Source of the DNA: Funneliformis mosseae
Taxonomy: Eukaryota > Glomeromycota > Glomeromycetes > Glomerales > Glomeraceae
Length of the DNA: 11,087 bases
Direction of reading: 5' to 3'
Assembly: GCA_910592005.1 (NCBI GenBank)
Contig: CAJVPP010003662.1
Location: 1 to 11,087 of the forward strand
Part shown: positions 1 through 7,234 of the stretch, piece after piece
Position numbering within the stretch: position 1 is the stretch's first letter
Layout of the letters: every line of letters starts with the position of its first letter
The notes under the pieces: model-generated
Seen by the model: the letters and a program-made list of their open reading frames with translations, nothing else
The model's database searches: none
What the model was told of the DNA's origin: nothing
Position numbers and translations under genes: made by a program

Positions 1-1660
1 ACCATCCAATATAAAGATAATAGTTACATAATATATTTCTTCACATCATGGGAGAAAGCAATGAGCTGAATGCCAAACTTTTATTTGACCAAATTTCGTT
101 TATTTATTTAATACATTTACGAAATGCGAAGGATATTTCAAGAAAATGAACCGAGTTTGAAGGATTTCATTAACCAGCTATTTTTGTCATTTATTTTTGG
201 ATTGGTTCTTTATCATTCTTCCAAATATAAAATAATTTAATGCTCTAAATATTGTACAATATCTAAATATAAGATTTTTCAATGGAATGATCATTTCACA
301 TACACAATTCTCCATTTCAAATCCTTACTTTATAATTTTAACAAATATTAACAAATATTAAAAATGGGTATATTATATTTAATTGCATAAATTTATATTC
401 GTACGATTTATAGTTTATTGATATTTTTGTGTCGATTATTGCATTTTAGGACATACCTTATTATTATTTACTAAAATGTCTAAATAACAGCTCGCGTCTC
501 ACATTTTATTTTTGGTAATTCACATTAAATTGAATATTTGCTTTAAAATTTCTAACAAAAAAGACTAAAATTGATTAATTTTTTAGCACCACCTCTGTTT
601 AAAATATATCTCGGAAGTTGACGACTTTAGCTGCGCCTTACATTTATTTAACACACCAAATCCGAGTGGGGCGTTTTAAAATAGACTATTTACAACACAG
701 TGTAAGGAAAATCGAAACAATAAATATGATTCTTGCAAGCTTGCGATAAACATAAATAAAAGGAATAATATTTTCCCATATAAATATTGGCTTACATCAT
801 TACCATTAAAGTTGGTAGGCAAATTTATTAGCCGAAAAGCAATTAGAAATCAATTAACATATTTAGAAATAAAAAAGCATGCTTTTGTATAAGTCGATAA
901 ACATTTTTAAGTTTTTTTGTTTTATTTTTTACACGCGAACAACCTTTTTTTCCTTTATAAAGAACAAAGAAGCGGACAAGTTTTTGAGCACACCTTTCTT
1001 ATAGTATCTTATACAAAATTATGACCAAATTATAATGTACTTTTCTTTTTCATAGCCTTTTCACAAAAAAAATTCTCATAATGAACCGCGCTCACCTTGA
1101 ATAAACTGTCATGGCCTTTATCTTCTTTCAGCGAGAGACTATTTTCTAAAATACTTTACTTTTGCCGTAGCTGATATCTGAATTTCAAATCTTAACCTGC
1201 TGGTAAAGCTCTTTATTCTTTTTCTTTAATGTAGTATTATATCATTATCAAAAATAGATTCCTCTCGTCATTTCGTGAAATATGGACGAATATCCTCCTC
1301 CATTACAAAAAATATTTTCTTCTTGATATTTACACGTAAACGTCACTATTATTTCGATCTATTGCATCTATTACCTTCTACGTGACTATTTTTACTTAGA
1401 TTCCATAATTAATTCCCTTTTCCACTTCTTTTTCTAGAATTTTTTTTTTTAAATCGATGAGATACCTGAAAATGAACTTTTTTACTTCGTGTCCGATTCA
1501 AACCCTTCCTTCTTCCTTTTTCTCCTGATAAATAACAACTCATTTTGACAAGAATAAAATTTTCAATAAAAAATATGCTGTACATTATTAATATTAATAT
1601 TCTTAATTTTTTAGCCAACAATGAAGAAGCGGAAGCGGCAAATACAAGTATACAATCATT
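1..1660. other. Left flank without a recognisable gene
   Basis: No reading frame here has a domain I recognise. The longest open stretches are 38 codons on the plus strand (124-240), about 50 codons without an ATG (around 1231-1383, plus), and a 70-codon Lys/Arg-rich frame on the minus strand (1409-1621) that runs through purine-rich, low-complexity sequence. Local structure includes a 14-nt palindrome ATATTGTACAATAT at 249-262 and two copies of ACAAATATTA near 340-360. CpG is common (about 26 in the first 1200 bases), unlike the right end of the window. Very old or multi-exon coding remains cannot be excluded by eye. Confidence 0.5.
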
Positions 1661-1661
1661 T

Positions 1662-1678
1662 GATTTTGTAACTTTACC
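1662..1678. repeat. Candidate target-site duplication, left copy
   Basis: GATTTTGTAACTTTACC lies directly left of the poly-T run. Its partner at 1966-1981 matches at about 14 of 17 aligned positions, with one indel. The right copy coincides with the point where base composition falls back to AT-rich, which supports the boundary. Confidence 0.4.
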
Positions 1679-1719
1679 ATTTTTTTTTTTTTTTTAAATT
1701 TCATATCAAGTTGGGGGGG

Positions 1720-1755
1720 ACCGACTTTAATTGTCTACAATTTAAAGGGGCCGGT
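1720..1755. repeat. Imperfect inverted repeat at the 3' end of the retroelement
   Basis: ACCGACTTTAATTGT at 1720-1734 pairs imperfectly with ACAATTTAAAGGGGCCGGT at 1737-1755, leaving a 2-nt loop. It sits just inside the G7 run (1713-1719) and the poly-T tract. A 3'-terminal stem-loop is known as a reverse-transcriptase recognition element in some LINE/SINE pairs; applying that role here is inference. Confidence 0.45.
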
Positions 1756-1865
1756 ACAACTGCTCGTGAATAGGTAAGGGTCTGCGATGTTCTGAAAAAT
1801 AAATTTGCTATACCCCTGCCCTTATGTTATTCAAAAACTGTTTCATGTGTGGGTGCTCACGCAAC

Positions 1866-1963
1866 CCGAGCCCTGTTGGATATCTCCCATCTTTTTAGTG
1901 CAGTTAATAATCGACCGAGCCGTATTGGATACTCTCATTCCTTGGAACGCAGTCGATAGTCGA
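1866..1963. repeat. Diverged tandem duplication, two 49-nt units
   Basis: Units 1866-1914 and 1915-1963 each start with CCGAGCC, share TTGGATA at the same offset, and end with a similar block (GCAGTTAATAATCGA against GCAGTCGATAGTCGA). Aligned without gaps they have equal length. Divergence is high, so the duplication is old and probably belongs to the retroelement's 5' region (minus strand) instead of being a microsatellite. Confidence 0.55.
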
Positions 1964-1965
1964 TC

Positions 1966-1981
1966 GATATTGTAAGTTACC
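1966..1981. repeat. Candidate target-site duplication, right copy
   Basis: GATATTGTAAGTTACC marks the 5' end (minus strand) of the retroelement remnant. It is imperfect, as expected for an old insertion. A rival perfect 8-mer, TTTACCAT, exists at 1673-1680 and 2049-2056, but it would add an AT-rich tail to the element that does not resemble the rest of it. Confidence 0.4.
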
Positions 1982-2400
1982 TTTATAATCTTTTTAGTCT
2001 TGTCATATGAGTTGTATAATTGTAATAGTATAATTAAAATAAATAAAGTTTACCATGATTTTTAAAAATGTTTGTAATGTAATTTTATAAATAAAGTTTC
2101 TATGAAATATTTTATTTATTCCTTTTAATTCATATTTGTTATCTAAATTATTGCGAAATAATTGTACACCCACAACATAGTTAAGACAAAGTCGTTTCGC
2201 TAGTTATAATTTTACTTCAAACACAAATTTACAATTGATGATCTAAATAATCGATGTATTGCACAATTGAAATAAAAAGTGATGCGATAAAGTTACAGAC
2301 TATAGGATATAGTTATAAAAGTCCTTTGCTAAACAATAATCGTCAAATCCAATAATACAGACACGAGCAATATTATTATAATAAGAACATTAACCCAATT
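1982..2400. other. AT-rich spacer with a 12-nt direct repeat
   Basis: I see no coding signal here. The 12-mer TAAATAAAGTTT occurs at 2040-2051 and again at 2088-2099, giving two AATAAA-like motifs on the plus strand. These could be chance in such AT-rich DNA or the leftover 3' end of a lost gene. On the minus strand this spacer lies downstream of the last recognisable Sel1 repeat. Confidence 0.4.
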
Positions 2401-2404
2401 TCAT

Positions 2405-2800
2405 ATCTAATCTATTGCAATTTCCAAAGTTCTAATTGTGAATCAGCAATTTCAATTCTTGCTAGTAATTGAATGCTGTGGCTTGTCTCTTTTTCATGAT
2501 CTTTAGCATTCTGCAAATATTGTACGTGCTTCCAATTCTTGTTGCTTTTTGTACCAATCTATTGATTTCTTTACATCCTTATCAGTTCCGATGCCATCCC
2601 AAATAAAGTTGTCCGCTAATGCTTCCATTTTCTTCGAATTCCTTATTAATCAAATGCCTTCTCATTATTTCGAACAATTCCATATCAATCGATATAACAT
2701 TTTGCAAGATAGACTTTGGCTATTGGAAAATTTCTTTTCTACGCTTCTAAAAACAATTTAAATGATTTCGTACTATGAACCGTGTTATCGTAGTAGAATA
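2405..2800 (-). pseudogene. Sel1-like repeats of the kinase pseudogene
   Basis: At least three Sel1-type units can be read, shifting frame between them. The first (about 2795-2660) includes SFKLFLEA, PIAKVYLAKCYID and YGIVRNNEKAFD, interrupted by TAG and TGA. The second (about 2645-2525) includes EENGSISGQLYLGW in one frame, then GIGTDKDVKKSIDWYKKQQE in another. The third (about 2475-2405) includes the region of SIQLLARIEIADSQLELW. The G-x-G-x-x-x-D-x-x-K-S/A spacing is the Sel1 consensus. Sel1 repeats are helical pairs used as protein-interaction scaffolds. The plus-strand frame at 2549-2761 is antisense to this block and is not a gene. Confidence 0.75.
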
Positions 2801-3139
2801 ATCCATTGAATCAAATATATTGTGTTTTGAGTTGGTTTTCCTGAGCCAATGTTAGAGATCATATATACATTTTTTCAAAGAGAGTCTTGATTTTAACAAA
2901 ACCAATACCTTGCTTATTTAATTGATTAATTTGTCAACAATTACAGTTATTTTTGAGGCGAATGAAATTGTCGATAACGTTTGGTTTGAAAAGATTAGCA
3001 TCATCATGAGGCATTACGTTATATACATCTAAACCACAAATATTCGAATCATTACTCTTAATGAATTGTCTTTAATTAATGTATTATTTCCATCAAAATC
3101 AAGTCTGACATCCACATCACTTCGTTCGGGACACATCAT

Positions 3140-4110
3140 TACTTTAATATTTGAATGACGTTTCGCATATCTGGTCGTTCGTTGGTTCACTTTTCCAACA
3201 TTCTAATTGAATAAACAATCTTTTAGTCATTTTAAAATTGTAATAACCAATATCACTTAGATCATTTACCTATAACAACAGGAGTTCCTTGAACGATATT
3301 TTCTCTCTTTCCAAATCCAATTTCTATTCTATAATAGGGTCAATATCGAAATTTTCACGCGAAAATGGTTGAAAACACCACTTGAACACCGTCATATTTA
3401 AAACTCCTATGTTATACAATCAGATTTCTTTGTATATAATTTGCGTCAGTAAAATGATTTGGGTTACAATAGGTTAAGGCATTACACCGAATATTTGTGA
3501 TGATCATTTGATACTTCTGCAATCTTTTTTATTACCAAAGCCGCCACCTTAAGAGTACAAGGACGTTACCTGCATGCTTCAATTTAATAAAAGATGAAAT
3601 AAAAATAAAAATACCAAATTACAATGGGATAATATCTTATCATATAAAACATTTTACTGTACACTCCAATTGAAAGGATAGGTCATATTTGTCATTCCAA
3701 TAATGTTCAGAAAACTTTCGCTCTAAATAATTTCCCAAATTATAAACAGCAAGCTCCATGACTAAGGAGTATTTGTTCCATTTGAACGAAATAACGATTT
3801 TAGAAAAAAAAAAAAATAAAATGAAATAAATCTTTTAATTTAAAGAATTGATTTTCAAAGTATTCACCGATTTCCGTCTTTGGGATTCCATAATATTCTA
3901 TAATGTTTTCATGATTCATTTGCCAGTGAATTTTAAACTCACACATGACATGTAAATTAAACATTGAAAAAAATATTTTTATACAAACAATCGCTTTAAT
4001 CACTTGTCATTTACCTCTTCGAAAAAGTTTTGCACATTCTCAAATATTTTGAATTACACCATATCGTCGAAATCCGAATACTCATAAAATTGATATCATC
4101 TCGTTCGATA
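3140..4110 (-). pseudogene. Kinase domain remnant of the kinase-Sel1 pseudogene
   Basis: Visible pieces, from the N-terminus: YSDFDDM near 4080, an N-lobe entry; CIKIF (about 3985-3970), the likely VAIK Lys strand; CEFKIHW then MNHENIIEYYG (about 3943-3887), helix C Glu and the following strand; KYSLVMEL (about 3774-3750), the hinge; WNDKYDLSFQLEC (about 3700-3662), helix E; HAGNVLV (3576-3556), the catalytic-loop Asn region; KVAALVIKKIAEVSN (about 3549-3505), the DFG segment with an apparent base loss; KKSD then YNIGVL (about 3430-3400), subdomain IX; GKRENIVQGTP (about 3320-3280); ECWKSEP then NERPDMRNVIQIL (3203-3142), subdomain XI. The glycine loop is not evident. A T-rich stretch at about 3867-3790 fits an intron after the helix C exon. 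Confidence 0.8.
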
Positions 4111-4129
4111 TCAAGAAAAAGAGAAAATG

Positions 4130-4955
4130 TGGACTAGTTTTTATAATTAAATTTTACGCCGTATCACCAAAATTTAAGGGCCAATTTCTAAATTTGTATT
4201 AAGGCGCAGAACATCAAATCATTTATGCGAAGTTAAATTAATTTCGAGAGGCTATTCATTAACGATAAAACGATGTACTTTAAAGTGTTAAGTAATTTAA
4301 ATGCTCACTTAATAAGTATGAAAGATTTTATTATCGAGATTTCACACACATGATCGGAGTTTTTGCTTCAAATTTCAAAAGGTCGATCACTACATTCATA
4401 AAAATGAGGATCATAATTTTTAAATTGTACTCATTTTCTGAAAACGGGAATAATTACAATGAGCCCTTTGTCGTACAATATTGTACAGAATTTCATTCAT
4501 GACCTTCTCGATAAACTATAAAGGCTTTCCTTGTCCTACGACTTAATATGGTAAGTGTGGTAAGTAAACGCAGAAAGTTTACTTGTTGCTATTCAAATAC
4601 TGACAAAAAGTTTTTTTTTTTATCTTGGCAAATCGTAAACAAAGCAAATAATAATGCCGTCCGACAATTAATGATGAAATAATGATTCGAAAAAGAAGGT
4701 ATTTTCTCTGTCAGGTAATAGTAAATGAATATAAAATTGTTCGACCATACTTATGTTTATATTATAAACAATTAACCAGTTAACAGCAGGCTTGGTCGGG
4801 CGTAAAAAACATCGTTCACTTTGGTCAAAAGTTGTCACGCCAATGCATATAATATACTACTATTATTATACATGAAGGACGTGATAATTAATGCGGCTAT
4901 ATAACGAATCAAATAGAAATTATGCGGTCCAACATTAATAGAACCGCCAAATTTT
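4130..4955. other. Intergenic region between kinase pseudogene and Myb gene, with short palindromes
   Basis: No gene is recognised. Notable short structures are a perfect 14-nt palindrome GTACAATATTGTAC at 4473-4486; an 8-bp stem AAGTAAAC/GTTTACTT at 4562-4569 and 4577-4584 with a 7-nt loop; and GTTTATATTATAAAC near 4756-4770. The part from about 4600 onward is the upstream region of the Myb gene and would include its promoter. Short minus-strand open pieces exist near 4400-4560, but none shows a known motif. Confidence 0.4.
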
Positions 4956-4960
4956 ATTCA

Positions 4961-4969
4961 TATATAAAG
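4961..4969 (+). promoter_or_regulatory. TATA box of the Myb/SANT gene
   Basis: TATATAAAG lies 50-58 nt upstream of the ATG at 5019. The position suits a fungal TATA promoter with a very short 5' leader, which would fall within or next to the poly(dA:dT) tract. The call rests on match and position only. Confidence 0.5.
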
Positions 4970-4982
4970 CTGTCAAAGAAAA

Positions 4983-5014
4983 TTTTTTTTAAAAAAAAAA
5001 AAAAAAAAATTTTT
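4983..5014 (+). promoter_or_regulatory. Poly(dA:dT) tract T8-A19-T5 just upstream of the start codon
   Basis: Eight Ts (4983-4990), nineteen As (4991-5009) and five Ts (5010-5014) end only 4 nt before the ATG. Such tracts exclude nucleosomes and are common in fungal promoters. Here the tract sits between the TATA box and the ATG, so it may be partly transcribed as an A-rich leader. The T8/A8 portions can also pair as a hairpin. Its role is inferred. Confidence 0.5.
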
Positions 5015-5117
5015 CAAAATGTCAAATGAAATTAATGAAACTAAAGAAACGGTAGAAAAAAGACTTAAAAAGCGTAATATTAAAAGAGCGAAGGTGCTCG
5101 GGGCATACTCTGAAGAG

Positions 5118-5184
5118 GTATATTATGTAAATAAACATTCAATGTGATTGAAATTTTTTAAACTCTTTAAATTATCCTTATTAG
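5118..5184 (+). other. Intron 1 of the Myb/SANT gene (67 nt)
   Basis: The donor GTATAT follows GAAGAG, and the acceptor is TTATTAG before GAAGATCGTC. It is a phase 0 intron. Without splicing, the reading frame stops after ten more codons, so removal is needed to reach the Myb repeats. Confidence 0.8.
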
Positions 5185-5291
5185 GAAGATCGTCAACTTC
5201 TAAATTTATTTAGTCAATATTCAAATAAAATAAATAAATGGAGAATGTTTGGTGACAAATTATAGCGAAATCATAAAAGTGTTCGCGAACG

Positions 5292-5364
5292 GTGAGAGAT
5301 TTCTTCAAAATTTCTTATCATTGAATGCATGATTTCCCTTTTACATATTTTTTCTTATTACCAG
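5292..5364 (+). other. Intron 2 of the Myb/SANT gene (73 nt)
   Basis: The donor is GTGAGA after CGCGAACG, and the acceptor is TTATTACCAG preceded by a T-rich tract. It splits the Arg codon of RERYVNHL (phase 2). Splicing joins the two halves of the helix 3 motif of repeat 1. Confidence 0.8.
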
Positions 5365-5390
5365 ATATGTTAATCATTTGGACCCAACGA

Positions 5391-5457
5391 GTTCGTATGT
5401 TTTCAAATTACTTTCTGCATAAAATCAATTTAATTTACATCCTCCTTTACATTTTAG
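5391..5457 (+). other. Intron 3 of the Myb/SANT gene (67 nt)
   Basis: The donor GTTCGT is non-canonical after GT, and the acceptor is TTTACATTTTAG. It is a phase 1 intron that makes exon 3 only 26 nt long. The junction gives HLDPT-IDKDPLTEDEK, exactly the linker expected between two Myb repeats, which is the main support for this weak donor. Confidence 0.7.
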
Positions 5458-5862
5458 TCGATAAGGATCCATTGACAGAAGATGAAAAGTTAAAAATTAA
5501 CTCTCTTCAAGATGACCCACCTTATTATAAAAAATGGGCAAAAATTACAGAAGAATTGTCAAAAGATAAGAAATTTAGAAGAACTGAATTACAAATTAAA
5601 AATTACTGGAATGGTAAAGCTCGAAGCCAAGGTCGAAGTATGGAACGCATTCGTTCAAAGATGAGGGTGGATTATATTTACAAATAACATTACTTACACT
5701 TCAAGTCAAAGTTATGCTGGATCGTTTCTCATATTATAAATAGTTTTTCACTGATATAATATTTTGTTGTTACACTTCCGGCATATTAGAGATTTTATCA
5801 TATCAATGCACAGGACTTGTGAAAATATCAACATTATATGTTTTTTAAATATCTTTCCAACA

Positions 5863-6180
5863 TTATCCGTACTGTATTTTACCCAAAGTTTTGTCAATTC
5901 TTAATTGAATAAAGGATTGTAAATTCATAAATATAAAATCAGGAGGAAACATTGTCATAAGTTTGAAATGAGCTTTAATTGCAAGTTTCTAAAATATTTA
6001 TTAAAAGATTTGTAGTGAATATTTTTTACATCTAATTTTGCCTGGGCTGATTTGGCTCATATCACTAATAAAAACTTTGGCGATTCTGCTTATTTCGAAA
6101 AAAATTTGTTTTAAAATATTATTAAATTCGTGTTTTATTCGTGTTTTATTATCCAAAGCTTCAAAGTATATTGATATTAT
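5863..6180 (-). pseudogene. Unidentified decayed reading frame
   Basis: On the minus strand, 6180-6001 is open for 59 codons up to a TAA. After two further stops the same frame opens again for 41 codons (5988-5866, TAA 5865-5863), and a third piece follows with several stops. Two open stretches in one frame, in AT-rich DNA, suggest old coding sequence. The first has the character of a soluble helical protein (for example SRIAKVFISDMSQISPGK); the second includes MTMFPPDFIFMN. I recognise no family. There is no ATG at the first open codon, so if real it is an internal exon or a truncated gene. The plus-strand frame 6038-6229 is antisense to it. Confidence 0.35.
6128..6149. repeat. Two perfect copies of an 11-nt unit
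   Basis: TCGTGTTTTAT is present twice in tandem. It falls inside the unidentified minus-strand open frame and does not disrupt it as read; on that strand it encodes NKTRIKHE-like residues. It may be a local replication slip. Confidence 0.6.
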
Positions 6181-6183
6181 TTA

Positions 6184-6629
6184 TTTTACCATTTTTCACT
6201 TTGGAAACTTATGTTTCTATATCGAATAAGTATTTTGAAATAACGCGTTTCAATATCCGAGACCTGATAATTATTTAGTTAAGACTGAGATTTTTGAACA
6301 AAGTCCTAGATGTGAAACTAAATTTTATTTAACGTTCAAAAGTTACAATTAATTGGAAAAAATTGCTGATTTATACTACAAAATTCTGCAGTAGTTTTTA
6401 CAAGTATGTAGCTAATGCATTTATTATAAAACTTAACTTCAATTAGAATATTAATTTAGACGTCGATTATTTGGATTAGATATAGAAGCTATGCGAGTAA
6501 ATTCACATTACAGATTATAATGGAAAAGTTCCCATAATATTCGTTTATTTTTACTATACAATAATTATTAATAAATGTAAAAGGCTGCTTGAAATGAGTA
6601 AAAAGTAAATGACTATATAAGATGTAAGA
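6184..6629. other. AT-rich spacer, nothing recognised
   Basis: I find no domain or repeat here. Near the right end, TATATAAG at 6614-6621 could serve as a TATA element, but it is only 8 nt before the next ATG, too close for a normal promoter. A moderately open plus-strand run near 6240-6350 has no start and no recognisable motif. Confidence 0.4.
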
Positions 6630-6824
6630 ATGGAAACGGATCAAAAAGAGCGGCTTCCGATTAAAAATTCAGCATTTCTGAATTTACCCGAGTTACAAAC
6701 AATTTTGCCAATTTTAAAATCGAACCGGAATATGGCTCAAAGAATTCAACTCGGCTCAATATTCATCAAAATATACGATAATCATTCAAAGAAAAAATGC
6801 TCCATTTGTATAAATTTAACTTGA
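6630..6824 (+). CDS. Hypothetical small protein, 64 residues
   Basis: The frame runs from ATG 6630 to TGA 6824. The product is basic and polar (METDQKERLPIKNS at the start), with a leucine/isoleucine-rich middle (LPELQTILPILKS) and a C-terminus with two cysteines (KKKCSICINLT). I recognise no domain, signal peptide or membrane segment. Codons are less extremely AT-rich than in the neighbouring Helitron. It could be a real small gene, a single exon of a larger one, or chance; no splice partners stand out. Nearby genes do not hint at a function. Confidence 0.25.
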   Translation: METDQKERLPIKNSAFLNLPELQTILPILKSNRNMAQRIQLGSIFIKIYDNHSKKKCSICINLT

Positions 6825-7230
6825 CGCACCTAGTCTTAATTTACTTTGGGAGAGCCGAAGAAGAACCGAGATAGAACCAGAGAACCGTCCTATTTGATGG
6901 TATCTAGTTTATTTTTTCTAATTTTAAATAGAAATGACGTACTGTAAAATTAGTATAATGGAGAAAATTTTATGGTGTAACATAATCTCACGATGAATAT
7001 TATGTCAAGAAATTGTTATTTCTTTTTTTTATTAGGCTACGTAAATTAGCATTTTCGGTTCACGTAACATTAACATTTTAAAATTGACCACGGAAATCTG
7101 GCTTTATTAATAAAAAAATTTTATATGGCTTTTAAGGTATAATTAATTATAGTGAACATTTTCCATAGTATAATGTATCAGTTGGAAGTAAACCAATAAA
7201 ATGTTAATATCATAAATGTTCGTATTGTTG
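6825..7230. other. Spacer between the small ORF and the Helitron, normal CpG content
   Basis: No gene is recognised. A purine-rich patch at about 6845-6890 contains three copies of a GAACC/GAACCG-type motif (GAAGAACCGAGATAGAACC and after). CpGs are frequent again (several near 7038-7090), so this region does not share the CpG desert to its right. The 3' terminus of the Helitron should lie here (on the plus strand a YYAG next to a short hairpin), but I could not place it. Confidence 0.4.
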
Positions 7231-7234
7231 CATT

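Larger units (their letters stand above)
1681..1965 (-). mobile_element. Short non-LTR retroelement remnant (SINE or 5'-truncated LINE), reverse orientation
   Basis: A run of Ts at 1680-1695 on the plus strand is a poly(A) tail on the minus strand. It follows a clearly GC-richer stretch (about 1710-1965) that differs from the AT-rich surroundings. Flanking the pair are similar sequences, GATTTTGTAACTTTACC at 1662-1678 and GATATTGTAAGTTACC at 1966-1981, which look like a mutated target-site duplication of the length usual for non-LTR insertion. No reverse-transcriptase peptide is visible, and I do not see a convincing pol III A/B box pair, so I cannot choose between a SINE and a 3' fragment of a LINE. 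The element also carries an internal near-tandem duplication and a small hairpin next to the tail, described separately. Confidence 0.55.
2405..4110 (-). pseudogene. Decayed protein kinase with C-terminal Sel1 repeats
   Basis: Reading the minus strand from high to low coordinates gives, in order, the parts of a Raf/TKL-like kinase followed by Sel1 repeats, spread over all three frames with many stops. This architecture is strongly expanded in Rhizophagus, where such proteins are presumed signalling kinases with a protein-binding repeat tail. The gene cannot make the full protein: the HRD motif is not recognisable, the DFG motif is broken, and stops fall in the Sel1 part (for example TAG 2741-2739 and TGA 2687-2685). 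Candidate introns remain, one with GT at 3269-3268 and AG at 3204-3203 (67 nt). Details are in the two domain entries below. The family call is from motif order, not from a search. Confidence 0.8.
5019..5687 (+). pseudogene. Myb/SANT two-repeat DNA-binding protein, four exons, with an in-frame stop in exon 2
   Basis: Exons are 5019-5117, 5185-5291, 5365-5390 and 5458-5687, and splicing keeps one frame throughout. Exon 1 encodes a basic N-terminus ending GAYSEE. Exons 2-4 encode repeat 1 (EDRQLLNLFSQYSNKINKW ... RNHKSVRERYVNHLDP) and repeat 2 (PLTEDEKLKINSL ... KKWAKITEELSKDKKFRRTE, then QIKNYWNGKAR). The regularly spaced Trp and the helix-3-like KSVRERYVNHL and RTELQIKNYWN are Myb/SANT hallmarks, so it should bind DNA in the nucleus, as Reb1-like and R2R3 Myb proteins do. 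The only lesion is TAG at 5263-5265, in repeat 1 just before the recognition helix. It would leave about 59 residues without a complete repeat. Either this is a recently disabled copy, or the stop is an allele or a sequencing error. The long frame starting at 5325 merely reads through introns 2 and 3. Confidence 0.8.

Noticed and set aside
124..240. 38-codon plus-strand ORF with a hydrophobic end
   Set aside because: It is too short, and a vague resemblance to a fungal repeat protein could not be supported.
1409..1621. 70-codon Lys/Arg-rich minus-strand frame
   Set aside because: It is low-complexity purine-rich sequence with no motif; splice-like sites inside it did not yield a supported gene.
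2049..2056. TTTACCAT as the retroelement's target-site duplication (with 1673-1680)
   Set aside because: It is a perfect but short match, and would place about 80 nt of AT-rich flank inside the element. The longer match ending at 1981 fits the composition boundary better.
2549..2761. 70-codon plus-strand frame
   Set aside because: It is antisense to the Sel1 repeats of the kinase pseudogene and has no domain of its own.
5252..5265. A GT...AG mini-intron that would remove the TAG of the Myb gene
   Set aside because: At 14 nt it is far too short for splicing, and its removal would shift the frame.
5325..5687. 120-codon plus-strand frame as a separate gene
   Set aside because: Its first half is translation of introns 2 and 3 of the Myb gene; only the part from 5458 on is exon 4.
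6038..6229. 63-codon plus-strand hydrophobic frame
   Set aside because: It lies antisense to a longer stop-free minus-strand run; its hydrophobic residues come from AT-rich codons.
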